Assembly (NCBI RefSeq): GCF_964355755.1
Contig: NC_092679.1
Span: 18,032,932-18,096,931 of the forward strand
DNA: 64,000 nt
Direction of reading: 5' to 3'
Source: Antedon mediterranea
Taxonomy: Eukaryota; Echinodermata; Crinoidea; Comatulida; Antedonidae
The position numbers were made by a program, and so were the translations under genes. The notes beneath the pieces were generated by a model. That model did no database searches. It had not been told where the DNA came from and saw only the letters and a program-made list of their open reading frames with translations. Each line of letters opens with the position of its first letter. Position 1 is the stretch's first letter. Positions 10,269 to 20,971 of the stretch are shown here, in pieces.

Positions 10269-11910
10269 AGTATATAGGCTATAAATTAAATATCAAGAAA
10301 GAAATAGGTGAAATGACCTATGGTCGAAACTACTAGTGCAATAAATATTTTGAGGGAGAAACAAGAACTTTGTCTGTTTTATTTTTGTATATATAAATGA
10401 TATGGATTAGAGACCAAATGTGTTTGATTAGATTTTTGTCAGAAAATATTTGTAATAAATAATTGTGTGTGTTTTTAAATAATAAATGAAAATCAAACAT
10501 GAGATAGCAGTATTGTTTCCTTGTTTCCTGTGATTTATGAAACCAGATTAGATAGAATAAATATTTGATTTGGTTTATTATCTTAAATTGATAGTCATGC
10601 TATGATATCATGTTAAATGTGTACAGTATGAGAGTGATGTGACACTTTGTAATTGTTTTTTATTTGTTTTTGAGCAAACAAAATGTCTAAATGGAAGTAA
10701 TTTTCCACTGATGAATGAATTATTGAATTATATTTGGATAAACATTTTGACACATTTAAGATTCAATTTGTCACATAAATTTACAGGAAATTTATTTTCC
10801 AGATCCAAAAAAAAAAAAATGAAAAACAATTATACAGTAGTAATAACAAAAATCTATCAACACTTTATAAAAGCATACCATATGATCACTTCAATTTCAC
10901 TGATGACAAAACACTCAGGATTCCCCAACTAACCCCTAACCTCTATAAGAAAAAAAAAAGTGTAGTCCCCCAAAAATTCCAGCTAAGAACTATTTATGTT
11001 CTGTACTTAATTGCCTCCTGCTCCACACCCTTATTATTTTCACAGCTTTTTTCGAAAAAAGGGCTGAACTGATGACAGAGAGTGGGAGGAGAATTACAAA
11101 GTAACAAAGTCTATCCATACAACAACAGTAGTTGTGTCGCAGTCAGACATAAGATCAAAGGACTATCTTGGTTAGGCGAGCTCAGTGTACAATATTGCCT
11201 TGGTCTATCGGATTAGGCCAAGTTGAGCCGCCGACAAGTTGAGCCGCCACCAGAAAAACGTTATTTTTTATGGAACGCCAAATGCTAACTTTCGCCGATG
11301 CTCGTTCAATTTATATTAGGGATCGATGTACATTCAAAAGTTTATATATCATGGTTTTTAGTATATATATTATTAAATTTCTAATTTCCTTTTGAACGAT
11401 TTTGGATTAAATGTGAGTTAATCTGAAACCGAACTATTTGAATCATATTTATATTTTTATTTAGCATTGATAGTCGCGGTTGTCAGATATAGGCCGATGA
11501 TTTATGATAAATACTGTATTTTACTTTTGGGTACTACACCGGTGTTAACGATGGAAATTTCCACTCTTTCAATTTCTGCATGCTTAATATCATGCTTGAA
11601 TAATTATTCCGCCCATTTTGTCATGCTTGAGTGACTACCACTCGGATATCCAATCACATCCTTAATTCCATCTCTATTTAACCAATCAAGTTCATGAATT
11701 TCAATGAATGAATTTTTACAACTCGTCCATGGAATCTTTTTGGGAATTTGCGCCACATTTTGTGAACAGTCATTACGCTACTGACGTGTCTCCAGAGTGA
11801 GTAGGTGAACACTCGATACTGGTTAAAGTTGATTCATATTCACTCTTCTGATATAGATATTATATTGAATATATTAGTATTACATTTATATATTGTAATA
11901 CTGTTACATT
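10269..11910. other. intergenic / TSSK upstream region
   Basis: No gene recognised. A 13-bp repeat AAGTTGAGCCGCC occurs twice near 11,221-11,250. A GC-richer stretch at about 11,560-11,820 just before the kinase ORF is the likely promoter and 5' leader, but no specific element can be named with confidence. Confidence 0.4.
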
Positions 11911-12765
11911 ATGACTGGAGGGAACGCTAAATCGACAATTAAACCAAAACATACGCCTGTAAATGTTGAAGATGTGTTGTTGAATCAAGGTTTTGAGGTT
12001 GGCAAAACCATCGGCGAGGGTGCCTATTCCAAGGTCAAGGATGGCTGGTCTAATTTACACAATAAGCAGATAGCGATAAAGATAATCAGCCTAAAAGATG
12101 CACCCGGTAGGTACCAGGAAAAGTATCTTCCAAGAGAACTTGATATCATCCGAAGGGTGAAACATAAAAGAGTGGTTGAAGTGTTGTCGGTTATTGAATG
12201 TGAGGCGCATGTTTATATTGTGATGGAAAAAGCAGTGCATGGTGATCTGCTTGGACGCATTGAACTTTTTGGCACTGAGACGGAAAAGGGAGCAATGAGA
12301 TTCTTCAAGGAAATTATTGAGGTGTTAGAATACTTCCACGAAGAGGGGATAGCTCACAGAGATTTAAAATGTGAAAATATACTTCTCGACCAGAATAACC
12401 ATGTAAAATTGTCAGACTTTACCTTTGCTAGAGATTTTGTATCTGGCGATAAGTGCAGTACTTTCTGCGGGACATTAGAATACATTGCTCCTGAGGTGCT
12501 ACGAGAAGACGAGTACGACCCAAAGATTGCAGATATTTGGAGTCTGGGTGTGATTTTGTACTTATTGTTGGTTGGTAAAGGTCCGTTCAATACCGAGAGT
12601 ATACCAAAGTTATTAAAAGAACAAACTGAAGAAGTAACATTTCCAGAAACGTGCAATTTGTCCAAAGAAGTGAAAGACTTGATAAAATCAATGTTGACAG
12701 TGGATGTTGAAAAGCGGGCAACTCTTACAGACATTCTCAATTCTGATTGGATGAACCATTTATGA
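11911..12765 (+). CDS. testis-specific serine/threonine kinase (TSSK-like), intronless
   Basis: 284 aa; a complete kinase domain with little else, as in TSSK proteins, which act in sperm development. Glycine loop GEGAYSKV 35-42, ATP lysine K57 (IAIKI), helix-C glutamate E76, catalytic HRDLKCEN 149-156, APE 193-195, DIWSLGV 208-214. The magnesium motif is DFT (169-171) instead of DFG; TSSK1/2 carry DFS here, so a small side chain at this site is normal for the family. The gene is one uninterrupted ORF. The ATG at 11,911 gives the full N-lobe. Flanks show no other ORF. Which TSSK subtype it matches cannot be decided here; TSSK1/2-like is favoured by DFT. Confidence 0.93.
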   Translation: MTGGNAKSTIKPKHTPVNVEDVLLNQGFEVGKTIGEGAYSKVKDGWSNLHNKQIAIKIISLKDAPGRYQEKYLPRELDIIRRVKHKRVVEVLSVIECEAHVYIVMEKAVHGDLLGRIELFGTETEKGAMRFFKEIIEVLEYFHEEGIAHRDLKCENILLDQNNHVKLSDFTFARDFVSGDKCSTFCGTLEYIAPEVLREDEYDPKIADIWSLGVILYLLLVGKGPFNTESIPKLLKEQTEEVTFPETCNLSKEVKDLIKSMLTVDVEKRATLTDILNSDWMNHL

Positions 12766-13316
12766 TAATTGTTTTAAACAAAAATCCTTGCCAGTACCAT
12801 AGGGCCTAGCTAGTAATAGTACTACCACAGGTAGTAAGAAGCCCATTCAAACGTTAAATTGTTTTTTAAAAAAAGGGGTGGAGATGCGGGGCTTAATATT
12901 TAAACAAACACAATTAAGTACTAGGCCTATCTACAGTAAATAAATAACACAACATGCATGGATGCATGAAAATTGTTAATTTAAGGGTAGGCTTTAATTA
13001 TCTGTGGGTTTATCATGGATAATTGATAACAATATTCACATTTTAATAAATAATTATATTTATAAATATTTTATTTATGCACAAACTCACCTGGTATAAT
13101 TTGTGCAATACTGCCAGGGTTACTTTTGAAAACTTTATCCAATCACCAGAGGCGATTTAAAAATGACACTACTAGGCCTACTACAACTAGGCGAAGTATT
13201 GATAACAAAACACAATCAATTAAACTAAATATTTATTTTTCTATTTTGAGACTATTTGAACATATGGGGGTTGATGCTATATATTCCCATTATTGCTGTT
13301 ATTAATACATACTGTA
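12766..13316. other. TSSK 3' flank
   Basis: AT-rich, with an AATAAATAA stretch near 12,938 that could be the TSSK polyadenylation signal. Nothing else is recognised. Confidence 0.4.
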
Positions 13317-13491
13317 CAGGGAATAATTTCGCCAGTGTAGCATAGCAAAAAGCTATACAAAACAACCTTATTGCTACACATTTCGCAAATTGTGTAGCAA
13401 AAAATGCAATACAAAACTATGTTTCTCGACTCAACAATCAGTTTGATTAGCAATTTTGCTAAACAAAATTTTTTAATGAAATTTTTCCCTG
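13317..13491 (+). mobile_element. hAT-like MITE, copy 1
   Basis: 175 bp. It begins CAGGGAATAATTTCGCC and ends AAATTTTTCCCTG, flanked by the 5-bp target duplication CTGTA (13,312-13,316 and 13,492-13,496). It shares its whole body (GTGTAGCATAGCAAAAAGCT, then ATCAGTTTGATTAGCAATTT) with copies at 16,763 and 26,931. Confidence 0.85.
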
Positions 13492-13964
13492 CTGTACTGT
13501 ATTATTTTAAACATTAAAACCTTAATTTACTGTCAAACATAACTTACAGTTGAAGTATATGATATTAATTATTAATATCTAATAGAAGATGCAATTGTAA
13601 ATTTTAAAGGGTAAACATCTATGCATTTTATTTTATGTTTAAACAAATCATAACTTATATTTTTAAAATACTACTTAAATTATAGAGAAAAACACTCGCA
13701 GCACAATGGTTATATTAACCGTGGGTGTTTGGTTGTATTATTTACTAATATGAAATATTGTGAAGTTATTATTTTTCATCTATGAAGAAGGATGAATAAA
13801 GTTTGAAACTCAAAATTAAATTGTGCACGTATTATGCATTGTTTTATTATTGTATTGACTTGTTAAAAGTTGGTGTGAAATTGTATGAAGAGAAATAATT
13901 GTTAGAGATGTTTGCTGTTTTAATTTGCTGGATTCAAGATTTTTTTGAATGACACATAATTCGA

Positions 13965-14350
13965 GCCATCGATAGAGGGTGGTAGTAGGCATCAGTTAAA
14001 AAACGTCACGAAGAAAAGTTTACCCTAGCGCCCTCTTTTTTGTACAACAGCTTAGCAGACGACAAAGTTGGGGATAAACGATAGAGGGTGGTAGACAAGA
14101 ATTAAGCAACGTCACTGGAGAAGTCATCAGATGTTTTATTAATGTAATGTCCTTCATTGAATTTACATTTCTGCTTTTTTAAACGTAAGGATAGTTGCTT
14201 TTTAATTCTATGTGTGCTACCACTGGTGCAAAAATGAAAGTCAATAAATATATTTATTAATATGATCGTCAATATTTCTATCATAGCGCCCTCTTATTTT
14301 GTATTACTTGAAAAACAAACAAGAGAAGCAGACGACAAAATGGTGGACAC
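13965..14350 (+). promoter_or_regulatory. duplicated promoter-like block upstream of PIGH
   Basis: GATAGAGGGTGGTAG occurs at about 13,972 and 14,081. AGCGCCCTCTT is followed some 30-50 bp later by AGCAGACGACAAA near 14,030-14,073 and again near 14,285-14,338. The second copy continues AAAATGGTGGAC, close to a YY1-type initiator. A related pair occurs just before NPHP1 exon 1. It is probably the PIGH core promoter region and an older duplicate. Confidence 0.5.
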
Positions 14351-14482
14351 CATGTATCGTTGTTGTGCGATCTTGTCAAACGTTTTTATCTTGTTTTAAG
14401 GCTTTTTATTGAAATATTGACAACAAAAATAATATATAACTAATCTGAATATATTATTACTCATGAATGGTCAAGTCTGGTT

Positions 14483-16457
14483 ATGTCTAATAATATCCTT
14501 AATGCACACGGGAGAAAAATAAATGTGCTCCCGAAAAACTCATTTCACCGAGATAAACAACAGTTTGATAGGCCTACAGTTACACCTCAGCGAAGAAGTG
14601 GCGACGGATGCCGTTGGTCAGGAGTATGTGAGCCTGTGAAATTCGTGGACCTTAGTCAGTCGATTTTCAATCCATGTTTGATCATGTCGCTTGTAATATG
14701 TTTTTTGTGTGCAGCATATTTGTTATCTGATTTGTTTTTATTAAAAAAGGTAGGCATACTTATTACTAAGCAACTACATACGGAAGAACTTAATATTATT
14801 CATTATTAATGATTGTCAAATTGTACATTGGGGTGTATTTCCCTAGTTCCATGGCCAGTCTGATAGCTTATTCATAAATCATAGCATAGCATATGCGCAA
14901 ACTCAATTCTTACATATTATATAAGTCACTACCATGCCAATGGTGTCTTAAGAATGATATTGTCTCATATAACAGTAGTAAAAAAAGTAATGAAAAAGTG
15001 TTTGTGGATTGTAATTTGATTAAAGATGCGATAAGTTTTATACAGCATTATGTGCTATTCATCATCATGAACAATGTACTGTACTATATACCATGGAGAA
15101 ATTAGCTCAATGAAAAACATATACTTCCAGAATTATACACTGTGGTATGTAATAATTCTTTTTATTTCATTACAGACTTTTGTAATTTTCTACTATCTAC
15201 CAGCAGTTCTACTCACTATATCCTCATTATACATTGTATATGTGCTGTGTTTTAAGGTTAAAAATGGTAAGTATTTTGCAAATGAGGAAGAAAATGACCC
15301 TTTTGACTGCAAAACAACTCCTATCCTAAACATTAAATGTGTTCATTCCTTTTTTCAGAAACTATTATTTTAATACCATCGTTTGGAATTCAGTTAGAGA
15401 GGTGCTATGCATTTGGTAGAATTTCAACTCAATTTATTCCGTATGATACTGTTAAAGATGTTGTAATTAATGAAGCCATATCTATGGTAAGACCATTATT
15501 AATTCAATGTGAATCTTTTTTATAAACCAGTTGAAATAAAAATATAACTTGGATTAAAAAAAAAAATCTTAATTCATAAACTGTGGCAGATCCAATATTT
15601 TGAAGTAGGAGGAGGGGATAGGGCCTAAAAAGTGTAAAGTTGTAATGCTGAACTTAATCCAATTTCCTATCTTTTGCATCCAAATTTTTTAATTCAGAAG
15701 GGTCTGGGCCGGTTAGGAAAAACTACATTTTAAACCTGCCATTGGGTAGGTTAGGTATCTTTCCGATTATTAAATAATTTCTATTTTCTTTTATAGTACA
15801 AAGTCATTTACTACTTAGTTATACTTGTTAAGTACTCACCTGTTGAAGACTTATCTGTTATACCACTTTTTACTGTAAGTATAATCAGGGAAGAGTTAAA
15901 TTAAATAATTAATGTAATTTAACTCTTTCCTGGTATAATATAAATATCTGGATACAACATCTAATTAAATAATAATACAGTATATGGTATTTTTAAGGCT
16001 CCCTTCCAAAAAATTGACATACCTCAAATACATAAACAGTGGTGTGACAAACAGGGCAAAGGCCCCTAGTTTAGCACTCCTAAGGGGTCCCTCTAATACT
16101 GGGTAGTTGCATTGGACTGCTCATGCTCTGGGGCCCTTGAACTCTAGGGCCCCTGGGTTTAGCCAGTGTGAGCGCTCATAGATGTTACGCCACTGTACTG
16201 TACATAAAATGATAAATATGGCTTAAAAAAACCCAATAAAGCGTTGCCTGATGATTTATCATGATCAATTTGAGAGTTAACAACCTGTGTACAAAGACAA
16301 CACTGTGTCATTCCTTATAATATTATGACAACTCTTTCTCATTTTCTGTGTGGTTTTTATCTTGCAGAATTGCTGGCCTAGGCTAGACACCTTATGTGAA
16401 ATTTACAATATATGTCAGGAAGGGTTACTAACCTACCAACAAGAAAATACGGATTGA
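14483..16457 (+). CDS. PIGH: PIGH, GPI-GlcNAc transferase subunit H
   Basis: Five coding exons: 14,483-14,749; 15,176-15,266; 15,359-15,486; 15,797-15,874; 16,368-16,457. All junctions are GT-AG and keep one frame, giving 217 aa. PIG-H is a subunit of the ER complex that adds GlcNAc to phosphatidylinositol, the first step of GPI-anchor synthesis. Exon 1 ends in a hydrophobic helix (CLIMSLVICFLCAAYLL) and exon 2 encodes a second, giving the expected membrane hairpin. Exon 3 holds the PIG-H signature (ETIILIPSFGIQLERCYA, then VKDVVINEAISM). Exons 4-5 continue with YKVIYYLVILVK and PRLDTLCEIYNICQE. The N-terminus is longer than in the 188-aa human protein. Two nearby upstream ATGs run into stops, supporting the chosen start. 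Confidence 0.95.
16037..16195. mobile_element. hAT-like MITE (CAGTGGYGT ends)
   Basis: It lies in the last PIGH intron. It starts CAGTGGTGTGACA and ends TGTTACGCCACTG, inverted with two mismatches. TACATAAA abuts the left end (16,029-16,036) and recurs at 16,201-16,208, separated from the right end by TACTG. That fits an 8-bp hAT target duplication with a small extra insertion. Confidence 0.65.
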
Positions 16458-16762
16458 AGCCGTTTTTATATTTACTACATCTATTTTTATAATTTGTTCA
16501 TGCGTTGAACTGTACATATTTTTTAATTTTACAGTTATTTTATATCATTTATTTTTTTAATGTATAGTTTGTATTTTTGTATGAATACACTGTATTTTAC
16601 ATTGTTTTTAGGTGATGTCAATCGATAAGTTTTTATCGCAGATAGAGATGTCAATTATCTCATACCCTATTAATACGTTGTTACCCCAATTCCTTCCCAC
16701 CAAGGACAATTTCTCGTAAAATCAAGCTATCTGCGATAAACCTTATGGCCTTCAGACCACTA

Positions 16763-16918
16763 CAGGGAAAAATTTCATTTGAAAATTTTGTTTAGCAAAA
16801 TTGCTAATCAAACTGATTTTTTAGTCAAGAAACATAGTTTTGTATTGTATTTTTTGCTACACAATTGTAGAAATGTGTATAGCTTTTTGCTATGCTACAC
16901 TGGCGAAATTATTCCCTG
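16763..16918 (-). mobile_element. hAT-like MITE, copy 2
   Basis: 156 bp, in reverse orientation to copy 1. The ends are CAGGGAAAAATTTC and ATTATTCCCTG, with target duplication CACTA on both sides (16,758-16,762 and 16,919-16,923). It lies between PIGH and the SLC25 gene. Confidence 0.85.
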
Positions 16919-16923
16919 CACTA

Positions 16924-17693
16924 GCTTTGAAAGGAAAACAATAAACAATATGCCTCCATAGATAAATTAATACTACTGTTGTATAAATTGTATTAAATAA
17001 AAACCACACACAATAGTACAATAAAATTGTCATGTTTTATTTTCATTTATATTTGCTTTAATAACTTTGAAATCGAATATTAATAATACTAATAGAATAT
17101 TTAGAAGTTTTCAGAAAATAAACATCTGGCAAATATTATCGCTTTTGGTTCAGTCAAGGACCATTGTAGCAAGTACAATAACTATACAAAAATATAATAA
17201 ATACTGTATGTTATAAAAAACTGTGACATTCACAAATTCTAAAATCCAGTAGAATAAAAGGATTACCTAGTGATATGCAACTGTTTATAAAATCTCACAT
17301 CTTATCAAAGTGTAAAAATGGTAAAGACAAAAACAAAATCTAAAACCCTCTTCTGAATGACATACAGTAGTGTAAAATATTACAGTAGAACCAATGCCCC
17401 CCCCCCCTCTCCTTTTGGGGAACCCCTTTTCACAGGACACCCCTAGTAAGTGGCAGTGTATTGATAGTATGTTTTTATGCTGATCAAGAACACTGGGTAC
17501 CAACTCATTCACTCTCAATTGTATTCCCATGGGATTAGTGTATCTTCACCTATGACATTACATGTACAGTACCACATGTGTTGCCTGTATTATATATAAA
17601 TAGGCTTATAACTTATGATACAGGCATCATATGTGATCATACCAAATAATGTTAAAATGTATTCTCTTGATGCAGCAAATATTGCCATTATTT
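16924..17693. other. convergent 3' flanks of PIGH and SLC25 gene
   Basis: AT-rich, with a C/T-rich run at about 17,398-17,412. TACAGTAGAAC near 17,383 is a repeat motif also seen near 19,120 and 41,622. No gene is supported. Confidence 0.4.
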
Positions 17694-19714
17694 TTATAAT
17701 GTATCTGCATTTAAACGCTGTTTAATGTGTTTATAAACAACAAAGATGACACCATTAACAGGTATGCCCCTAAACATAGTCACTGACACCCCTTTAAATA
17801 AAATACCCCAGCCTTCTTTCTTGGTACATTGCATAAAACAATCAACATAGCTCGAATAAAGTCTTGTAGAACCCACGCCATCTGCTTGCCAGCGAGACTT
17901 AATCACGTCCAAAGGGTATATAACGAACCAAGATAACGTACCAGCGAGGCCCCCTGCTACAAACAAACCTGCTGTCGATGCTTTATTCCCCGTCGAATAC
18001 GAAGCTATTTTATTCGATAAGTAGTGATCAAGGCTAAAATACACACCGGTAGACGGAACATCCCGTACGATGTTGATTCCCAATCCATGATAACAGCCTC
18101 GTAATCCTTCCTTTTTAAAAATCGTATATATTGCTTCTATTGAGTTATTGTAGTGTTTCTGCGCTTTTGCTACATGTTTTGTTCCAATGCCTTGCATCTG
18201 GAGCCTAATTTTTGTTAAGTCTAATGGACACATGAATGACGTACCTAAGAGTCCTACTCCAGCTCCAGCAATATAGTGATTTCTAGTACTAGCGCCACCA
18301 AGATATGCCAAAAAGGTTTCTTCAACACCAAAGTAAAAAGAGTTTTGAATAAGAGATGCGACGACAGGTGAAAGAAGACCTTTATATAACCCTGTTACCT
18401 ATATGAATAAATAAAAATTTAATTTACAGAACCAATTCTCATTTAACATTTTTATTTCAACAGTATTTTACGAGGGTGGTCCATCCAGTCGAAGCTGATC
18501 ATTAGGGATCCTCACAAAGATACAATATGACAAGAACATGCAACAATTAAAATTAATAGAATTTATAAAGATAAACAAAATAAAATAATGAACAAAATAA
18601 TTAGAATCAAAATGGAAATAAAATAAACAGAATTTAAATTAAATTTAAAATGTTGATTATGGTTCAATTAAACAAGCCAGTCATTTTATGTGAAAACCTA
18701 AAATGATCAAAATATCATCAAATGACGGATGTACTTTGATACCCTTTTCAGCAAAAAAGTAATGAAAAAATGCACTTACGGACTCCTGTTTTAGAATACG
18801 CAGAAAACATTCAAAACCACTTTTGTATCGTGTTACTGTGCCCTGATTCTGTAAGCGAACTAAATACAAAAATAACAGTCAAATTGAATATTCTGAAGTA
18901 TATCTTGAAAATTTATATTTTGATGGTGGGACTTGTAATTTAAATGATTTTTAGGAGTCTTAAAAATGATGGAACAGGCAAATCTCTTTCTTTGAGACAT
19001 CCCTATTTAGAGGTCGTTCCTATTAAAGTGACAGTTTTCTGTGAAATGAACAGGGTAAATTTAGGGGGCATCCCTAGCGTTTTAGGTCCCAAATGTATCC
19101 CTTTAATAGGGGTTCTACTGTATGGTGGCACAGGGTGTAGGCCTACTTACTTTTAATTGTGTCAAGTGGATGACCAACAACTGTTCCAGCAACACCTAGC
19201 ATCATTTAAAAAAAGGAGTTTAGTATTTTAATGTTATTACAGTATACAGATAGAAAGAGTGCAGTTTGTATCCAATTGTGAATAAAAAGCATACATATTT
19301 TATTTAGTGTTTTATTTCTGGGAAAATAAAAAAAGGTTAGTTAGGTTATGAAATTTTGGAACCATATTACCTCTTTTGTTATTATAGGTATTTTCATTAC
19401 TTTTTTTGGGAAAAGAAAGATTGTATTCTATAAAAAAAATTGTAGGAATCACTCAAAATTCTTAACAAAATTACATTATTACGGCAGCCAATCATAGTGA
19501 TTTGGGTAAATGACATTTGGGACAATCAATTCTCATGATTGGTAAATCACAGTTAGCAAATACTGTAGATAAAGAAATACAAATCTTTGGCCTGCGTGGA
19601 AAATAGCAATCTTTCTTTTTTTGTTGGTTGGCCTCAAACAGAATCGTGAAAAGTCAAAAGATATTTCTTACCAGCAGTGCCACCAGCAATGAACTCCGGC
19701 AGATTAAATGCCAT
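17694..19714 (-). CDS. mitochondrial carrier, SLC25A45/48-like
   Basis: Four exons in coding order: 19,714-19,672; 19,195-19,151; 18,859-18,780; 18,398-17,694. All are GT-AG and in frame, giving 290 aa, a usual length for this family. Solute carrier family 25 proteins move metabolites across the inner mitochondrial membrane. All three repeat signatures are visible: HPLDTIKIRL, CPLDLTKIRL and YPLDVIKSRW, with six expected helices. The start (MAFNLPEFIAGGTAG) opens directly in helix 1. The sequence most resembles the SLC25A45/47/48 group of carnitine- or amino-acid-type carriers; the exact member is uncertain. Intron 3 contains a LINE tail. The 5' end faces NPHP1 about 1.26 kb away, suggesting a shared promoter region. 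Confidence 0.92.
18440..18690 (-). mobile_element. CR1-like LINE 3' tail in SLC25 intron
   Basis: ATTTTTATTTCAACAGTATT, GAGGGTGGTCCATCCAG and GCTGATCATTAGGGATCCTC match the 3' end of the LINE at 1,455-4,340. No coding region is present. Confidence 0.65.
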
Positions 19715-20971
19715 CTAAGAGATAGAAAGAATTTTAATATCTGTGAAACAATTATTTATCTCACTAATTTATTTTTGATAACTTACAAGAGTAACTAATT
19801 AAGAGGACACTTTCAGGACCCCTTAGTAGGGGTATCCTTTTCAGGGGGCCTGAAGAATATACGTTTAAAAATTTAAATGCTATAGTTGAAGCATAACTAT
19901 TGACCAATCAGAACATGGAACTATATGATCAGAACAACGTCAATTGGAGGACAGGGAGGCACGTGTTGCATATGCACACTGCTGGCTGCTCTAACCAGTG
20001 TCATAATTAATACTAAATAGCACTAACTGATCATCACGACGTTTTTGTTTGTTTACCCGTTTGTTTACCTTTATTCAAAACGTCATAACTAGGTTAAACT
20101 AAACGTTATCGGCCTATCCAATGTATAGGTCCAGATTATAGAATGGATGCAAAAAAAGGCCATTCCCCGAAAACCGGGCTTTGCGATAGGCCTATAATAG
20201 GCCTAGGCCTAGCTAGGCCTAAACTGAACGACGAGAGAATAAATAGCGAATCATTTTAGGCATACCGACCGTGTACCGTGCACACACTAGGCCTAGCTAA
20301 AACAAACATACGGTTGGCCGGCATATCAGTTGGTCTAGATATCTAAAAATCAGGACCTCCCTGGTAAAACTTACTACCAACAGCAGAAGTTACTACTTAC
20401 AGTTAATTTTCACATTTAAAGCATTGTAGTGGTCGTCGCCATCATGTTCAGTGATGCATAGCATAGCATGCAGCATGCTGCAATCAATCAAGCATGAAGA
20501 AAACTGAAAAGTTGGTGCTTGTTTTGATTATTAATTATTAGTTTAGTTATAATGTTAGTGCTATTAATTTGTTTTGTCTTTCGGATATAATTTGGATTTA
20601 AATTTATTGACTTTCATTCATAATTTTTAAAATTGAGTTTAAATATAAAAAATAAAACCTTGAGATGAAAGTATAATTCCCCAGTTATGACCAGTTTAGT
20701 TATATTATAATAATGTCTGATGAGGATATGAAATAGAAGAATTAAATAATATAATTAATAATAATATGATGCAAAAAAGTAATTTCCATTTTATGTATTT
20801 AACTATAGTAACTGTATTTATTATTAATTTATAAATTAAAATCGAATACAACTTTTTTTTTGTAAAAAGACACTGACAAAATATTAGAATATAGAGGGCG
20901 CTAACTTTGTAACTCAGGACGCTTCCTTCTAAAAAAAACAGCAGACGATCAAATGTTTTCTCCACCACAAA
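19715..20971. promoter_or_regulatory. bidirectional SLC25 / NPHP1 intergenic region
   Basis: Head-to-head spacing of about 1.26 kb. It contains a TAGGCCTA/AGCTAGGCC palindrome cluster at 20,185-20,300, an ATAGAGGGCGCTA motif at 20,892-20,904 (similar to a CTCF core) and AGCAGACGATCAAATG just before NPHP1 exon 1, matching the PIGH promoter motif. The region at 19,800-19,860 resembles a dispersed repeat. No coding sequence is supported. Confidence 0.5.

Noticed and set aside
12354-12740. 128-codon minus-strand ORF
   Set aside because: Exactly antisense to the conserved kinase domain of the TSSK gene; no protein-like motif.
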